Source: Microscilla marina ATCC 23134
Lineage (GTDB): Bacteria > Bacteroidota > Bacteroidia > Cytophagales > Microscillaceae
DNA length: 64,000 bases
Direction of reading: 5' to 3'
Assembly (NCBI RefSeq): GCF_000169175.1
Contig: NZ_AAWS01000022.1
Coordinates: 62,001-126,000, forward strand
Part shown: positions 36,102 through 43,115 of the stretch, in pieces
Layout: the number at the start of each line of letters is the position of its first letter
How positions within the stretch are numbered: the first letter of the stretch is position 1
Program-made: the position numbers and the translations under genes
The notes under the pieces: generated by a model
The model's database searches: none
What the model was told of the DNA's origin: nothing
The model's input: the letters and a program-made list of their open reading frames with translations, nothing else

Positions 36102-36743
36102 ATGGACTTTATAGACGAAAAAATTAATAGTTATGCCGAAGCCCACAGTCAACCTGAAAGTGATTTGTTGGCGCGCCTCTCCCGCGAAACTTATACCAAA
36201 GTTTTGGCACCCCGTATGCTATCCGGGCATTTACAAGGTAGAGTTTTATCCATGTTTTCTAAAATGATCCGGCCAAAGAGCATATTAGAAATAGGTACTT
36301 ACACAGGATACTCGGCAATATGCCTTGCCGAAGGCCTGGCTCCTGAGGGGAAATTGTACACAATTGATATCAACGAAGAGCTTGAGGACATGGCAAAACG
36401 TTATTTTGATGAAGCAGGAATCCTCTCACAGGTGGACTACAGAGCGGGAAATGCCCTGGACATTATTCCTACCATTGAAGCTACTTTTGACTTGGTTTTT
36501 ATCGATGCTGACAAAATAAATTACCCACAGTATTTTGATCAAATAATTGGCAAAGTAAGTAAAAATGGCTTGATCATCGCCGATAATGTGCTTTGGAGCG
36601 GTAAAGTGCTCAACGAAAGTAGCAATCTTGATAAGGATACATTAGCAATTGTTGATTTTAATAAAAAAGTACATGAAGACGATCGCGTAGAAAACGTACT
36701 TTTTCCTTTGAGGGATGGTTTGATGGTTCTTAGAAAAAAATAG
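36102..36743 (+). CDS. Class I SAM-dependent O-methyltransferase
   Basis: 213 residues, typical for the caffeoyl-CoA/catechol O-methyltransferase (Methyltransf_3) family. SAM-binding motif I is EIGTYTGYSA (63-72), the acidic end of beta-2 is TIDINEE (~88), and the divalent-metal ligands are placed as in the family: Asp135 and Asp137 in FIDADK, and D161-N162 in ADNVLWSG, followed by the VLNE loop. Transfers a methyl group to a hydroxyl, with Mg2+; the acceptor is unknown in bacterial members of this type. Monocistronic by spacing. Confidence 0.9.
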   Translation: MDFIDEKINSYAEAHSQPESDLLARLSRETYTKVLAPRMLSGHLQGRVLSMFSKMIRPKSILEIGTYTGYSAICLAEGLAPEGKLYTIDINEELEDMAKRYFDEAGILSQVDYRAGNALDIIPTIEATFDLVFIDADKINYPQYFDQIIGKVSKNGLIIADNVLWSGKVLNESSNLDKDTLAIVDFNKKVHEDDRVENVLFPLRDGLMVLRKK

Positions 36744-36888
36744 TATTGTAACTTTTTATTAATATTTACGTAGTCCTATTTGCTTATGACCACAATTTTT
36801 GACTTATTGATAATGACAAAAAACAAAAATGACTAAACACTTTATTCCAGCCACATATTCTTCGGGTGTTTGTGAATATTAACGGTTT

Positions 36889-38856
36889 ATGAAAAAAATA
36901 TTATTACACCACAAAACTTACATCTGTATTTTTATGTGGGTGTTGCTTGCAATACCCCCAACCTTTGGAGCATACAGAGCAGTAGAAGTACCCCAAAAAC
37001 TAAAGATAGGGAATCTTAAATTAATTATTACCAAAGGAGCACGCCGCCAGATTCAAACCAGAATTTATAAGTTGTTGAGGAGTTCACAAAATTTTAGTGA
37101 AAACCTTGCCCGTTTGAAATCTTACGCACCCATGATGGAAGACATTCTCAAAGAGGAAAATCTTCCGACTGATTTCAAATATTTGCCTTTGCTGAAAAGT
37201 AGCTTGATGGCCAATGCGCTTAACTCGCACGAAGGCGCCGGATTTTGGTTACTAAAAGAAGACCTGGCAAAAAAAGTAGGGCTCAAAGTCAACGACAAAG
37301 TAGACGAACGCTTGAATATCGTAGCTTCTACTCGTGGAGCTGCCCGTTTTCTACACAAAAATAACTTGTATTTCAAGAACTGGATTTATACCATTCTTAC
37401 CCTTCACATGGGACTTGATAATACTAAAGATTTTATCAAAGAAAACTACAATCAACGCGAAATAATAGGGGTACAAGAGCTCTACATAGAAGAGCGAACC
37501 CACTCTTTTATCAAAAAGTTTTTGGCTTATAAAATAGCATTTGAGGAAAAAATGCTCCTCGACACCAGTGTACCATTGCCTTTAATGCCTTACCAGGTGT
37601 CAGGCAAAACCCTTGCTCAGGTGGCGCGTAAGTTCAAGGTATCTGTTGACTTGCTCAAAGAATATAACCTGTGGTTAAAGAAAAAACGCATTCCCAAAGA
37701 CAAGGCCTATGATGTGCTCATTCCACTGGATAAAAAGCCAACGCCTGTTGTGACAAGTAAAATTGTGATCAATAGCATTGAGCCACCCCCTGCAACCCCC
37801 AATACTCAAGAACAGGAGTTGAAGCAAGACAAGCGTCTGGAGCCAGAGTTTCATAACCGGGCTAAAAACAAGCCTATGGTTGTAACTCCGCCTTTGCCCC
37901 AGCCCAAAATTGTGATTCAAAGCATCAAAGATGACCGGAAGAAATACCCGAACATTGTAGATGTGGTAGAGAAAAAACCGGAAAAAAATGAGCCTAATAA
38001 GGAATCAACGATTACCAACAATATACAAGTAGTCAGTAATCGGGAAGATGAAAACCCTATGCCCAAAATTAAGGTAAAACCATCTACCACCATTCAAATA
38101 ACCGAAGTTCGTCCTCAAGCAGTAGAACGCCCTCATTATACTAATAACACAAATAATACTACTGTAGAAAAAACCGTAGAAAAATATGACCCGTTGCCTC
38201 CTCCGGTAAATAACAACGACTATAACAGCAGCAGCACAGACAAGTTTTTCCCAGAAGGAATCAAGCCCCGCCGCAACGACCTGTTTATTAGTCCCAATAC
38301 GCCCCAGTCGGGCATACATGTAGTAGCACAAGGGCAAACTGTATTTGATGTAGCTCGTCGCTATGACATAAGTGTCAGTGATCTGCGCAAATGGAACTAC
38401 ATCAACAATGATGTGTATGCTGGGCAAAAACTGGTAGTTTCGCCGCCAAAACCTACCAAAGCCACTATAGAAAACAGTACAGCAGTCAATGAAAGAAAGT
38501 TTACTCCTGTAGAGCGCAACACACCTAAGTTTAACCGTAGCAGGTTTGTCACCACCAAAACCCGCACCTATGTACACGTAGTGATCAGAGGGCAGTCGCT
38601 GACAAGCATAGCCGAGGCGTACGGTGTAAGCGTTGTTGACATCAAAGCTTGGAACAAGCTACATTCTAACGTGATTCATATGGGACAAAAAATTGTGATT
38701 TTCAAAGTCATTCGTTTGTTGCAACACTCGTCTCCCATTACCAAAGGACAATTTTTTCGTGAGCATAAACAAACTCCTTTGCGCGACCGGTTAATACACC
38801 AACAGTCTAAAAACTTGCGCAAAGTGATGGCTCAACCTTATAGTCCTGGCGAATAA
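36889..38856 (+). CDS. LysM protein with degenerate MltD-type transglycosylase domain
   Basis: 655 residues, N-terminal signal sequence (IFMWVLLAIPPTFGA). Residues ~75-175 align with the catalytic domain of membrane-bound transglycosylase D (LPTDFKYLPLLKSS, then N-S-H-E-G-AGFW and ASTRGAARFL), but the catalytic Glu of the P-x-x-E-S motif is replaced by Lys103, so cleavage of glycan strands is not expected. Three LysM domains follow: ~235-285, ~483-525 (VVAQGQTVFDVARRYDISV) and ~562-608 (VVIRGQSLTSIAEAYGVSV), separated by a long Pro/Asn/Thr-rich linker (~290-475). It should bind peptidoglycan in the periplasm, perhaps as a scaffold. Terminator at 38903. Confidence 0.85.
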   Translation: MKKILLHHKTYICIFMWVLLAIPPTFGAYRAVEVPQKLKIGNLKLIITKGARRQIQTRIYKLLRSSQNFSENLARLKSYAPMMEDILKEENLPTDFKYLPLLKSSLMANALNSHEGAGFWLLKEDLAKKVGLKVNDKVDERLNIVASTRGAARFLHKNNLYFKNWIYTILTLHMGLDNTKDFIKENYNQREIIGVQELYIEERTHSFIKKFLAYKIAFEEKMLLDTSVPLPLMPYQVSGKTLAQVARKFKVSVDLLKEYNLWLKKKRIPKDKAYDVLIPLDKKPTPVVTSKIVINSIEPPPATPNTQEQELKQDKRLEPEFHNRAKNKPMVVTPPLPQPKIVIQSIKDDRKKYPNIVDVVEKKPEKNEPNKESTITNNIQVVSNREDENPMPKIKVKPSTTIQITEVRPQAVERPHYTNNTNNTTVEKTVEKYDPLPPPVNNNDYNSSSTDKFFPEGIKPRRNDLFISPNTPQSGIHVVAQGQTVFDVARRYDISVSDLRKWNYINNDVYAGQKLVVSPPKPTKATIENSTAVNERKFTPVERNTPKFNRSRFVTTKTRTYVHVVIRGQSLTSIAEAYGVSVVDIKAWNKLHSNVIHMGQKIVIFKVIRLLQHSSPITKGQFFREHKQTPLRDRLIHQQSKNLRKVMAQPYSPGE

Positions 38857-38902
38857 TTATTTTGTGCCTAACAAAAGCTTTTAAAACGTATCATGTACTG
38901 AG

Positions 38903-38933
38903 TCCCTGTTCATAACACCGAACAGGGATTTTC
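38903..38933 (+). terminator. Terminator of the LysM gene
   Basis: TCCCTGTTC / GAACAGGGA perfect stem with an 8-base loop and T-rich tail. Confidence 0.8.
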
Positions 38934-39190
38934 TTTTGGTAAAGGGCCTTGTGCTACAAGCAGCTAAGAATTTTACAACACACTGCTTTTTAACAATTTA
39001 TAAAATTCGTAAATGGAAGCCTCTACAGCCTCAAGATTTTAGCAACAAGCTGCAAGTTTGAGGCTGCTCTATAAGCAACTTTACGATTTGTAACACATTG
39101 ATTTTTAATGATTTATAAAATAGGTAGATGAAAGTTTATTTAGCGTCTTTTGAATGCGGGTGCTTATTCAAACTGGTCATTGGCTCTTAT

Positions 39191-39247
39191 CTGAATGCTC
39201 TTGCCTAACAAAATTATAAACACTGAAAAATAAGTGATTTATCAACT
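39191..39247 (+). repeat. 57-bp direct repeat, copy 1
   Basis: Begins CTGAATGCTCTTGCCTAACA and ends TGATTTATCAACT. It matches 39541-39597 with a single C/T difference; the two are exactly 350 bp apart and flanked by looser similarity. Confidence 0.9.
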
Positions 39248-39278
39248 AAAAGCCATCATCAAACTTGTCCCCTCCTCT

Positions 39279-39349
39279 TGGTCTTAAGCGCAGCTGACCA
39301 AGAGAGCGGGTAACGATAGCGAAGCACTTGGTCGGCTGTGTTAAGACCA
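39279..39349. other. Large imperfect hairpin
   Basis: The left arm 39279-39302 (TGGTCTTAAGCGCAGCTGACC...) pairs with the right arm 39327-39349 (CTTGGTCGGCTGTGTTAAGACC...) over about 23 positions with few mismatches; the 24-base loop is unusually GC-rich for this region. Could be a structured RNA, or the ends of a small mobile element. Confidence 0.5.
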
Positions 39350-39540
39350 CTAAAAGTGAGTTTGTATGGGTTTTCAATCAGACTCGGTATTACAAGCAGT
39401 TACGAATTTTAAAGCCTGTTACTTTTTAACGGTTTATAAAACTCGTAAATGGAAATTTCGTGAGCGCATTTTGAATACAACTGATTAATTTAAAGAATTG
39501 TATAAGAGAAGTTAGTATTCAAATGACTATCGACTGTTGT

Positions 39541-39597
39541 CTGAATGCTCTTGCCTAACAAAATTATAAATACTGAAAAATAAGTGATTTATCAACT
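39541..39597 (+). repeat. 57-bp direct repeat, copy 2
   Basis: Second copy, one mismatch (T for C at position 31 of the unit). High identity in non-coding DNA points to recent duplication or selection. Confidence 0.9.
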
Positions 39598-39812
39598 TGT
39601 TAATTGCTAGTAGAGAGTCCCTGGAACCTAGTGCATCAGGCACTAAGTTACTTACATATTATTTGGCGACTTTTGCCCCCTGACTTCCTCGTAAAAAAGT
39701 TAGATAGCTATGGCTATCCGCCATTTTAACGACTCTTCAGAAAACAAAATTCATCCAAATTAATAAGCAACTTATTTAATCTCTAATGCACTAGCCCCAA
39801 GTCCCCAGAACC

Positions 39813-40538
39813 TTATAAATATAAATAATAAGCTTTTAATAACTGTACAAACTCAGGGGTGTATTCATTCTGTTCGTTTCGAATAAATAATTCATTTTCA
39901 GATACTGGCTCATTTGGGAGAGCCTTTCGGCTAAAATAGCAAATCCTTCTGAAGTTACGCTTTTGAGGGTGATTGTGTATCTGCAATTGTTCAAACACCT
40001 GCAAGCCATAGTCTCCAGCCTTGGTAGTAAACACCTCCATTTGATACATGGGCAGCAGTACCGCAAGTGTGCCATCAGGAGCAAGTAACTTGTCTATTGC
40101 TATCAGCAAATCATTAAAAGATAAAGCCTCACTATGCAACGCCCTGTTTTGGCTTAAATTTTGGGTTTTGAGGTGGTTTTCAAAAAACGGTGGGTTAGTC
40201 ATAATGAGTCCATATTGTGCAGGATGTTTCTGGGCAAAGTGCTGAATAGCCTGGTGGTGTACCTCTATACGAGTAGCCCAGGGACTAGCCTCAATATTTG
40301 CTTTGGCTTGGTTATAAGCTGCTTCGTCTATTTCTACCGCTGTAATGTCAAGGTTGCTGGTTCGTTGGGCAAGCATAAGGCTAAGCAGTCCAGTACCAGT
40401 ACCTATGTCGAGCACTTGTTGTGTATGGGGGGCAGGTTGAACAGATGCCCCAAAAATACACGAGTCGGTACATACCTTCATGGCGGTATTGCCCTGTTCT
40501 ATCTTAAATTGTTTGAATTGAAAGTAGTTGTTGGCCAT
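39813..40538 (-). CDS. trmN6: tRNA1(Val) adenine-N6-methyltransferase (TrmN6/YfiC-like)
   Basis: 241 residues, the size of Escherichia coli YfiC (TrmN6). SAM motif I LDIGTGTGLLSL (43-54), acidic VEIDE at the end of beta-2 (~68-72), and the N-P-P-F catalytic tetrad at 115-118 typical of N6-adenine methyltransferases. The N-terminus FQFKQFKIEQGNTAMKV is the family's characteristic start, and CTDSCIFGA follows as expected. It methylates A37 of a tRNA (valine tRNA in E. coli). Divergent from the alkyltransferase-like gene with 59 bp between starts. Confidence 0.9.
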   Translation of the reverse strand: MANNYFQFKQFKIEQGNTAMKVCTDSCIFGASVQPAPHTQQVLDIGTGTGLLSLMLAQRTSNLDITAVEIDEAAYNQAKANIEASPWATRIEVHHQAIQHFAQKHPAQYGLIMTNPPFFENHLKTQNLSQNRALHSEALSFNDLLIAIDKLLAPDGTLAVLLPMYQMEVFTTKAGDYGLQVFEQLQIHNHPQKRNFRRICYFSRKALPNEPVSENELFIRNEQNEYTPEFVQLLKAYYLYL

Positions 40539-40597
40539 TATACGCTACTTATGGTAAAAATAGTAAATTGCAATTTATATCTAACCAACTGAATTTT

Positions 40598-40930
40598 ATG
40601 GACAAGACCAATTTTTTTAAAGACGTATACGAGGTAGTGAAACTGATTCCTGAAGGCAGAGCCACCAGTTATGGAGCCATTGCCGAGTATTTGGGTACCA
40701 AGGGCAAAGCGCGCATGGTAGGTTGGGCAATGAACAACGCTCATACCGAAACAGATGTACCAGCACATAGGGTAGTAAACCGTGAAGGAATGCTTACGGG
40801 CAAACATCACTTTGGCGGCGATACAATGCAAACCCGTCTCGAAGCTGAAGGAATTGTAGTAGAAAACGATAAAATCAAAGATTTTAAGGCTAAAGTATTT
40901 TGGAACCCAATGACTGAACTGGAGATTTAG
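40598..40930 (+). CDS. Alkyltransferase-like (ATL) DNA repair protein
   Basis: 110 residues from ATG 40598. This is the DNA-binding domain of the O6-alkylguanine-DNA methyltransferase family: IPEGRATSYGAIA (helix-turn-helix start), RMVGWAMNN, then PAHRVV at 55-60, where the reactive Cys of PCHRV is replaced by Ala56. It therefore cannot accept an alkyl group and should act as an ATL protein, which flips and flags O6-alkylguanine for nucleotide excision repair. The N-terminal domain of full-length Ada/Ogt is absent, as in ATLs. Family clear. Confidence 0.9.
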   Translation: MDKTNFFKDVYEVVKLIPEGRATSYGAIAEYLGTKGKARMVGWAMNNAHTETDVPAHRVVNREGMLTGKHHFGGDTMQTRLEAEGIVVENDKIKDFKAKVFWNPMTELEI

Positions 40931-41058
40931 GTAGAAGAAACGCAGGTAATAAAAAAAATATAGGGAATATCTGCCAAATATATTCTTACAAATGTAACTT
41001 TTGTACTAAAAAGTTAGTAGAAGGATTAGTATATATCCATTATCCTATATAAACCACC

Positions 41059-41478
41059 ATGAAGTCAAAATTTAGAATATTAGGCATAGCCAGTTTAATT
41101 GCATTGTTTTTCGTTCTGGGCATTATTTTTACTCCTTATCTATTGGCTATTCCTCCCACTCAACAAGGTCTGTATGTTTTCTTTTTTTTGTTAATTATCA
41201 CCTACTTAGCATACAATCTCTTCAAAAACCTCAACAAAGTAGACATTAACAACGAGGTGATTTCGTTCAATAATGTTTTTCTTAAAACTGAACAAGCTTA
41301 TCGCTTCAGCGAATTAGACGGCTTTATCACCCAAACAAAACTTACCAATGGCAATGTATCTGACGTGATTTATTTGATTAAACACGATCAGGAAGTGCAA
41401 AAAATCCCTTCTTTTTACTATGCCAATTATCAGGAAATTAAGCGTTACCTCAAAGCCAGGTTACAATACTTGGGCTAA
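41059..41478 (+). CDS. Small membrane protein, PH-like cytosolic tail
   Basis: 139 residues with two TM helices (~7-30 and ~38-56, VFFFLLIITYLAYNLF) and a soluble ~80-residue C-terminus of alternating strands (NNEVISFNNVFL..., IYLIKHDQEVQKIPSF) ending in a helix YQEIKRYLKARLQYL. This is the usual form of small PH-domain-like bacterial membrane proteins; the comparison is by pattern only. Function unknown. A bidirectional terminator follows. Confidence 0.6.
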   Translation: MKSKFRILGIASLIALFFVLGIIFTPYLLAIPPTQQGLYVFFFLLIITYLAYNLFKNLNKVDINNEVISFNNVFLKTEQAYRFSELDGFITQTKLTNGNVSDVIYLIKHDQEVQKIPSFYYANYQEIKRYLKARLQYLG

Positions 41479-41541
41479 TCATTATGAGTCATACACTGGT
41501 GTCCTCAAAAGTAAAAGGCAGTTAAACAAAATATACAATTT

Positions 41542-41577
41542 GTGCGAAGTTCTTATTGGGCTTCGCACTTTTAGTTT
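41542..41577. terminator. Bidirectional terminator
   Basis: GTGCGAAG / CTTCGCAC stem with an 11-base loop and T-rich tail, between two converging genes. Confidence 0.75.
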
Positions 41578-41600
41578 TAGTACCTTTTAGGCCAAAGGAT

Positions 41601-42038
41601 TTACTTGGCAAAAAGCTGAGAAATATTTTTAAAAGCCTTAAACTCCAGTGCATTGCCTTCTACATCGAGAAAAAACATAGTGGCCTGCTCGCCTATTTTT
41701 CCTTGAAAGCGGATGTAAGGTTCTATGACAAACTCAATATTTTTTGTTTTCAAATCTTCAGCAAGTTTTTCCCAATCGTTCCAACTAAGCACCACCCCAA
41801 AGTGAGGGATGGGCACCTCGTGTCCATCTACAGGGTTGGCTACGGGTTTGTGGCTGATCTCAGCTACTGGTTTTTGGTGAATGACCAGTTGGTGTCCAAA
41901 AAAGTTGAAATCTACCCAATGTTCATCGCTTCTGCCTTCTTTGCAGCCCAACACTTCACCATAAAATTGACGACTCTTTGCCAGGTCAGCTACTGGTATT
42001 GCCAAATGAAAAGGGGGAGTTTGAGAGGTGTTTGTCAT
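41601..42038 (-). CDS. VOC-family (glyoxalase-fold) protein
   Basis: 145 residues with the paired beta-alpha-beta-beta-beta modules of the vicinal-oxygen-chelate fold: FHLAIPVADLAKSRQFYGEVLGC in the first (His at ~11 and the S-R-x-F-Y signature) and HFGVVLSWNDW in the second (His ~79), ending FFLDVEGNALEFKAF with the metal-binding Glu (~132). Three likely metal ligands (His, His, Glu) are retained, so an enzymatic role such as isomerase or dioxygenase is possible. Resembles the 'glyoxalase-like' group with DHWVDFNFFGHQL. Substrate unknown. Confidence 0.85.
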   Translation of the reverse strand: MTNTSQTPPFHLAIPVADLAKSRQFYGEVLGCKEGRSDEHWVDFNFFGHQLVIHQKPVAEISHKPVANPVDGHEVPIPHFGVVLSWNDWEKLAEDLKTKNIEFVIEPYIRFQGKIGEQATMFFLDVEGNALEFKAFKNISQLFAK

Positions 42039-42313
42039 AAAATTATCAATTTTTGAGTAGGTACAAAGTTACAGTTTTTTTCCATTCCTTGGTACACTTT
42101 TCGTTTTTGCTATGCTTACCTTACTGATAAAAGTGTATAGTATAATATTGTTGATTTTCAGTGTTTTAAAAGCTAAGTTGGTGCTTATTTTATAAAAAAT
42201 ACTGCTTGCCTGGTAGTACAACTTGCCAAAGAAGTGCTTTCTTAAAGTAAACCGCCACCTGAGTTTAAAACTAATAAAGTGGCACAGTGTATTTGAATAA
42301 AATCATCAAAAGA

Positions 42314-43030
42314 ATGAAAAAACTATTGACAGGAATTGTTTGTACAATGGCAATGTGTGTTTTTACTGCTTGCCAACAACAAGAAACCGTAAATCCTGGC
42401 ATTACTACTGGCTCAGTAGAAAGCATTGCTGCCACAGACTTACCAGTACTGGTACTCAATGCCGCTCATCAGGATTTTGGCGGGCAGCGCATTACCGAAG
42501 CAGTCAAAATGACTGGAACCGAAGGCAGTGTGGTGTATGGAGTAACCGTAGAAAGCCACGATGCTGGCAATTATAGCGAAGACGGAGGAAAGTGTAATGG
42601 TATAGAACTAACTGCTTTACCCCAAACAATGAGTGATTATATCGCCACTCACTATGCCGGAGCCAATGTGGTAAAGGCGGCTCAAATGACCACCCCTGAT
42701 GGTACCACAAAGATTATGGTACGTTTGGATACGCGTAAAGCGCTGACTTTTGATGCATCGGGTAATTTTTTAGAAGAAAAAGCAGCACAAAAAAAAGGTA
42801 AGAAAGGCAAAAAAGGATGTGAAATGAGCAAAGAAAGCATAGCTGCCACTGACTTGCCCCAACCGGCTCAAGACTACATAGCCGCCAACTATGCCGACCA
42901 GGTTAGTGCTGAGGCATACAAACTTACCAAAAAAGAAGGAGCCTCTTTGTTTGCCGTAGCATTTGCCCACCAATTAGAAGTAGTCTTTGCGGTAGATGGC
43001 ACCTTTTTGAAAGAACGAACCCATCAATAA
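42314..43030 (+). CDS. PepSY-like repeat lipoprotein
   Basis: Start at ATG 42314 (MKKLLTGIVC...). Lipobox F-T-A-C near residue 17-20, so it is a probable lipoprotein. Three PepSY-like/DUF2874-type units: SIAATDLPVLVLNAA (~36), LTALPQTMSDYIATHY (~98) and SIAATDLPQPAQDYIAANY (~168), each followed by A-x-K/M and strands ending V-F-x-x-D/A-G-x-F-L-E/K. A KKGKKGKKG spacer separates units two and three. Such domains are thought to bind peptides or inhibit proteases in the periplasm. The first and third units are the most similar, suggesting internal duplication. Confidence 0.75.
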   Translation: MKKLLTGIVCTMAMCVFTACQQQETVNPGITTGSVESIAATDLPVLVLNAAHQDFGGQRITEAVKMTGTEGSVVYGVTVESHDAGNYSEDGGKCNGIELTALPQTMSDYIATHYAGANVVKAAQMTTPDGTTKIMVRLDTRKALTFDASGNFLEEKAAQKKGKKGKKGCEMSKESIAATDLPQPAQDYIAANYADQVSAEAYKLTKKEGASLFAVAFAHQLEVVFAVDGTFLKERTHQ

Positions 43031-43064
43031 CCAATATTTTTTATTGCTTAACTTTTAGTTGTTC

Positions 43065-43091
43065 AAAGCCTTCATACAGAAGGCTTTTTTT
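43065..43091 (+). terminator. Terminator of the PepSY-like gene
   Basis: AAAGCCTTC / GAAGGCTTT with a 5-base loop and T-run. The opposite gene ends 25 bp further. Confidence 0.85.
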
Positions 43092-43115
43092 CAAATATGC
43101 CAATACAACAAGTGC

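Larger units (their letters stand above)
38934..39812. other. Gene-free, repeat-rich stretch
   Basis: About 880 bp without a credible gene. It contains two related blocks (TTTTTAAC-x-x-TTTATAAAA-x-x-CGTAAATGGAA near 38990 and 39427), the 57-bp direct repeat at 39191 and 39541, a large hairpin at 39279-39349, and a piece like the dispersed repeat near 39050. It looks like a landing site of short repetitive elements. Confidence 0.6.
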
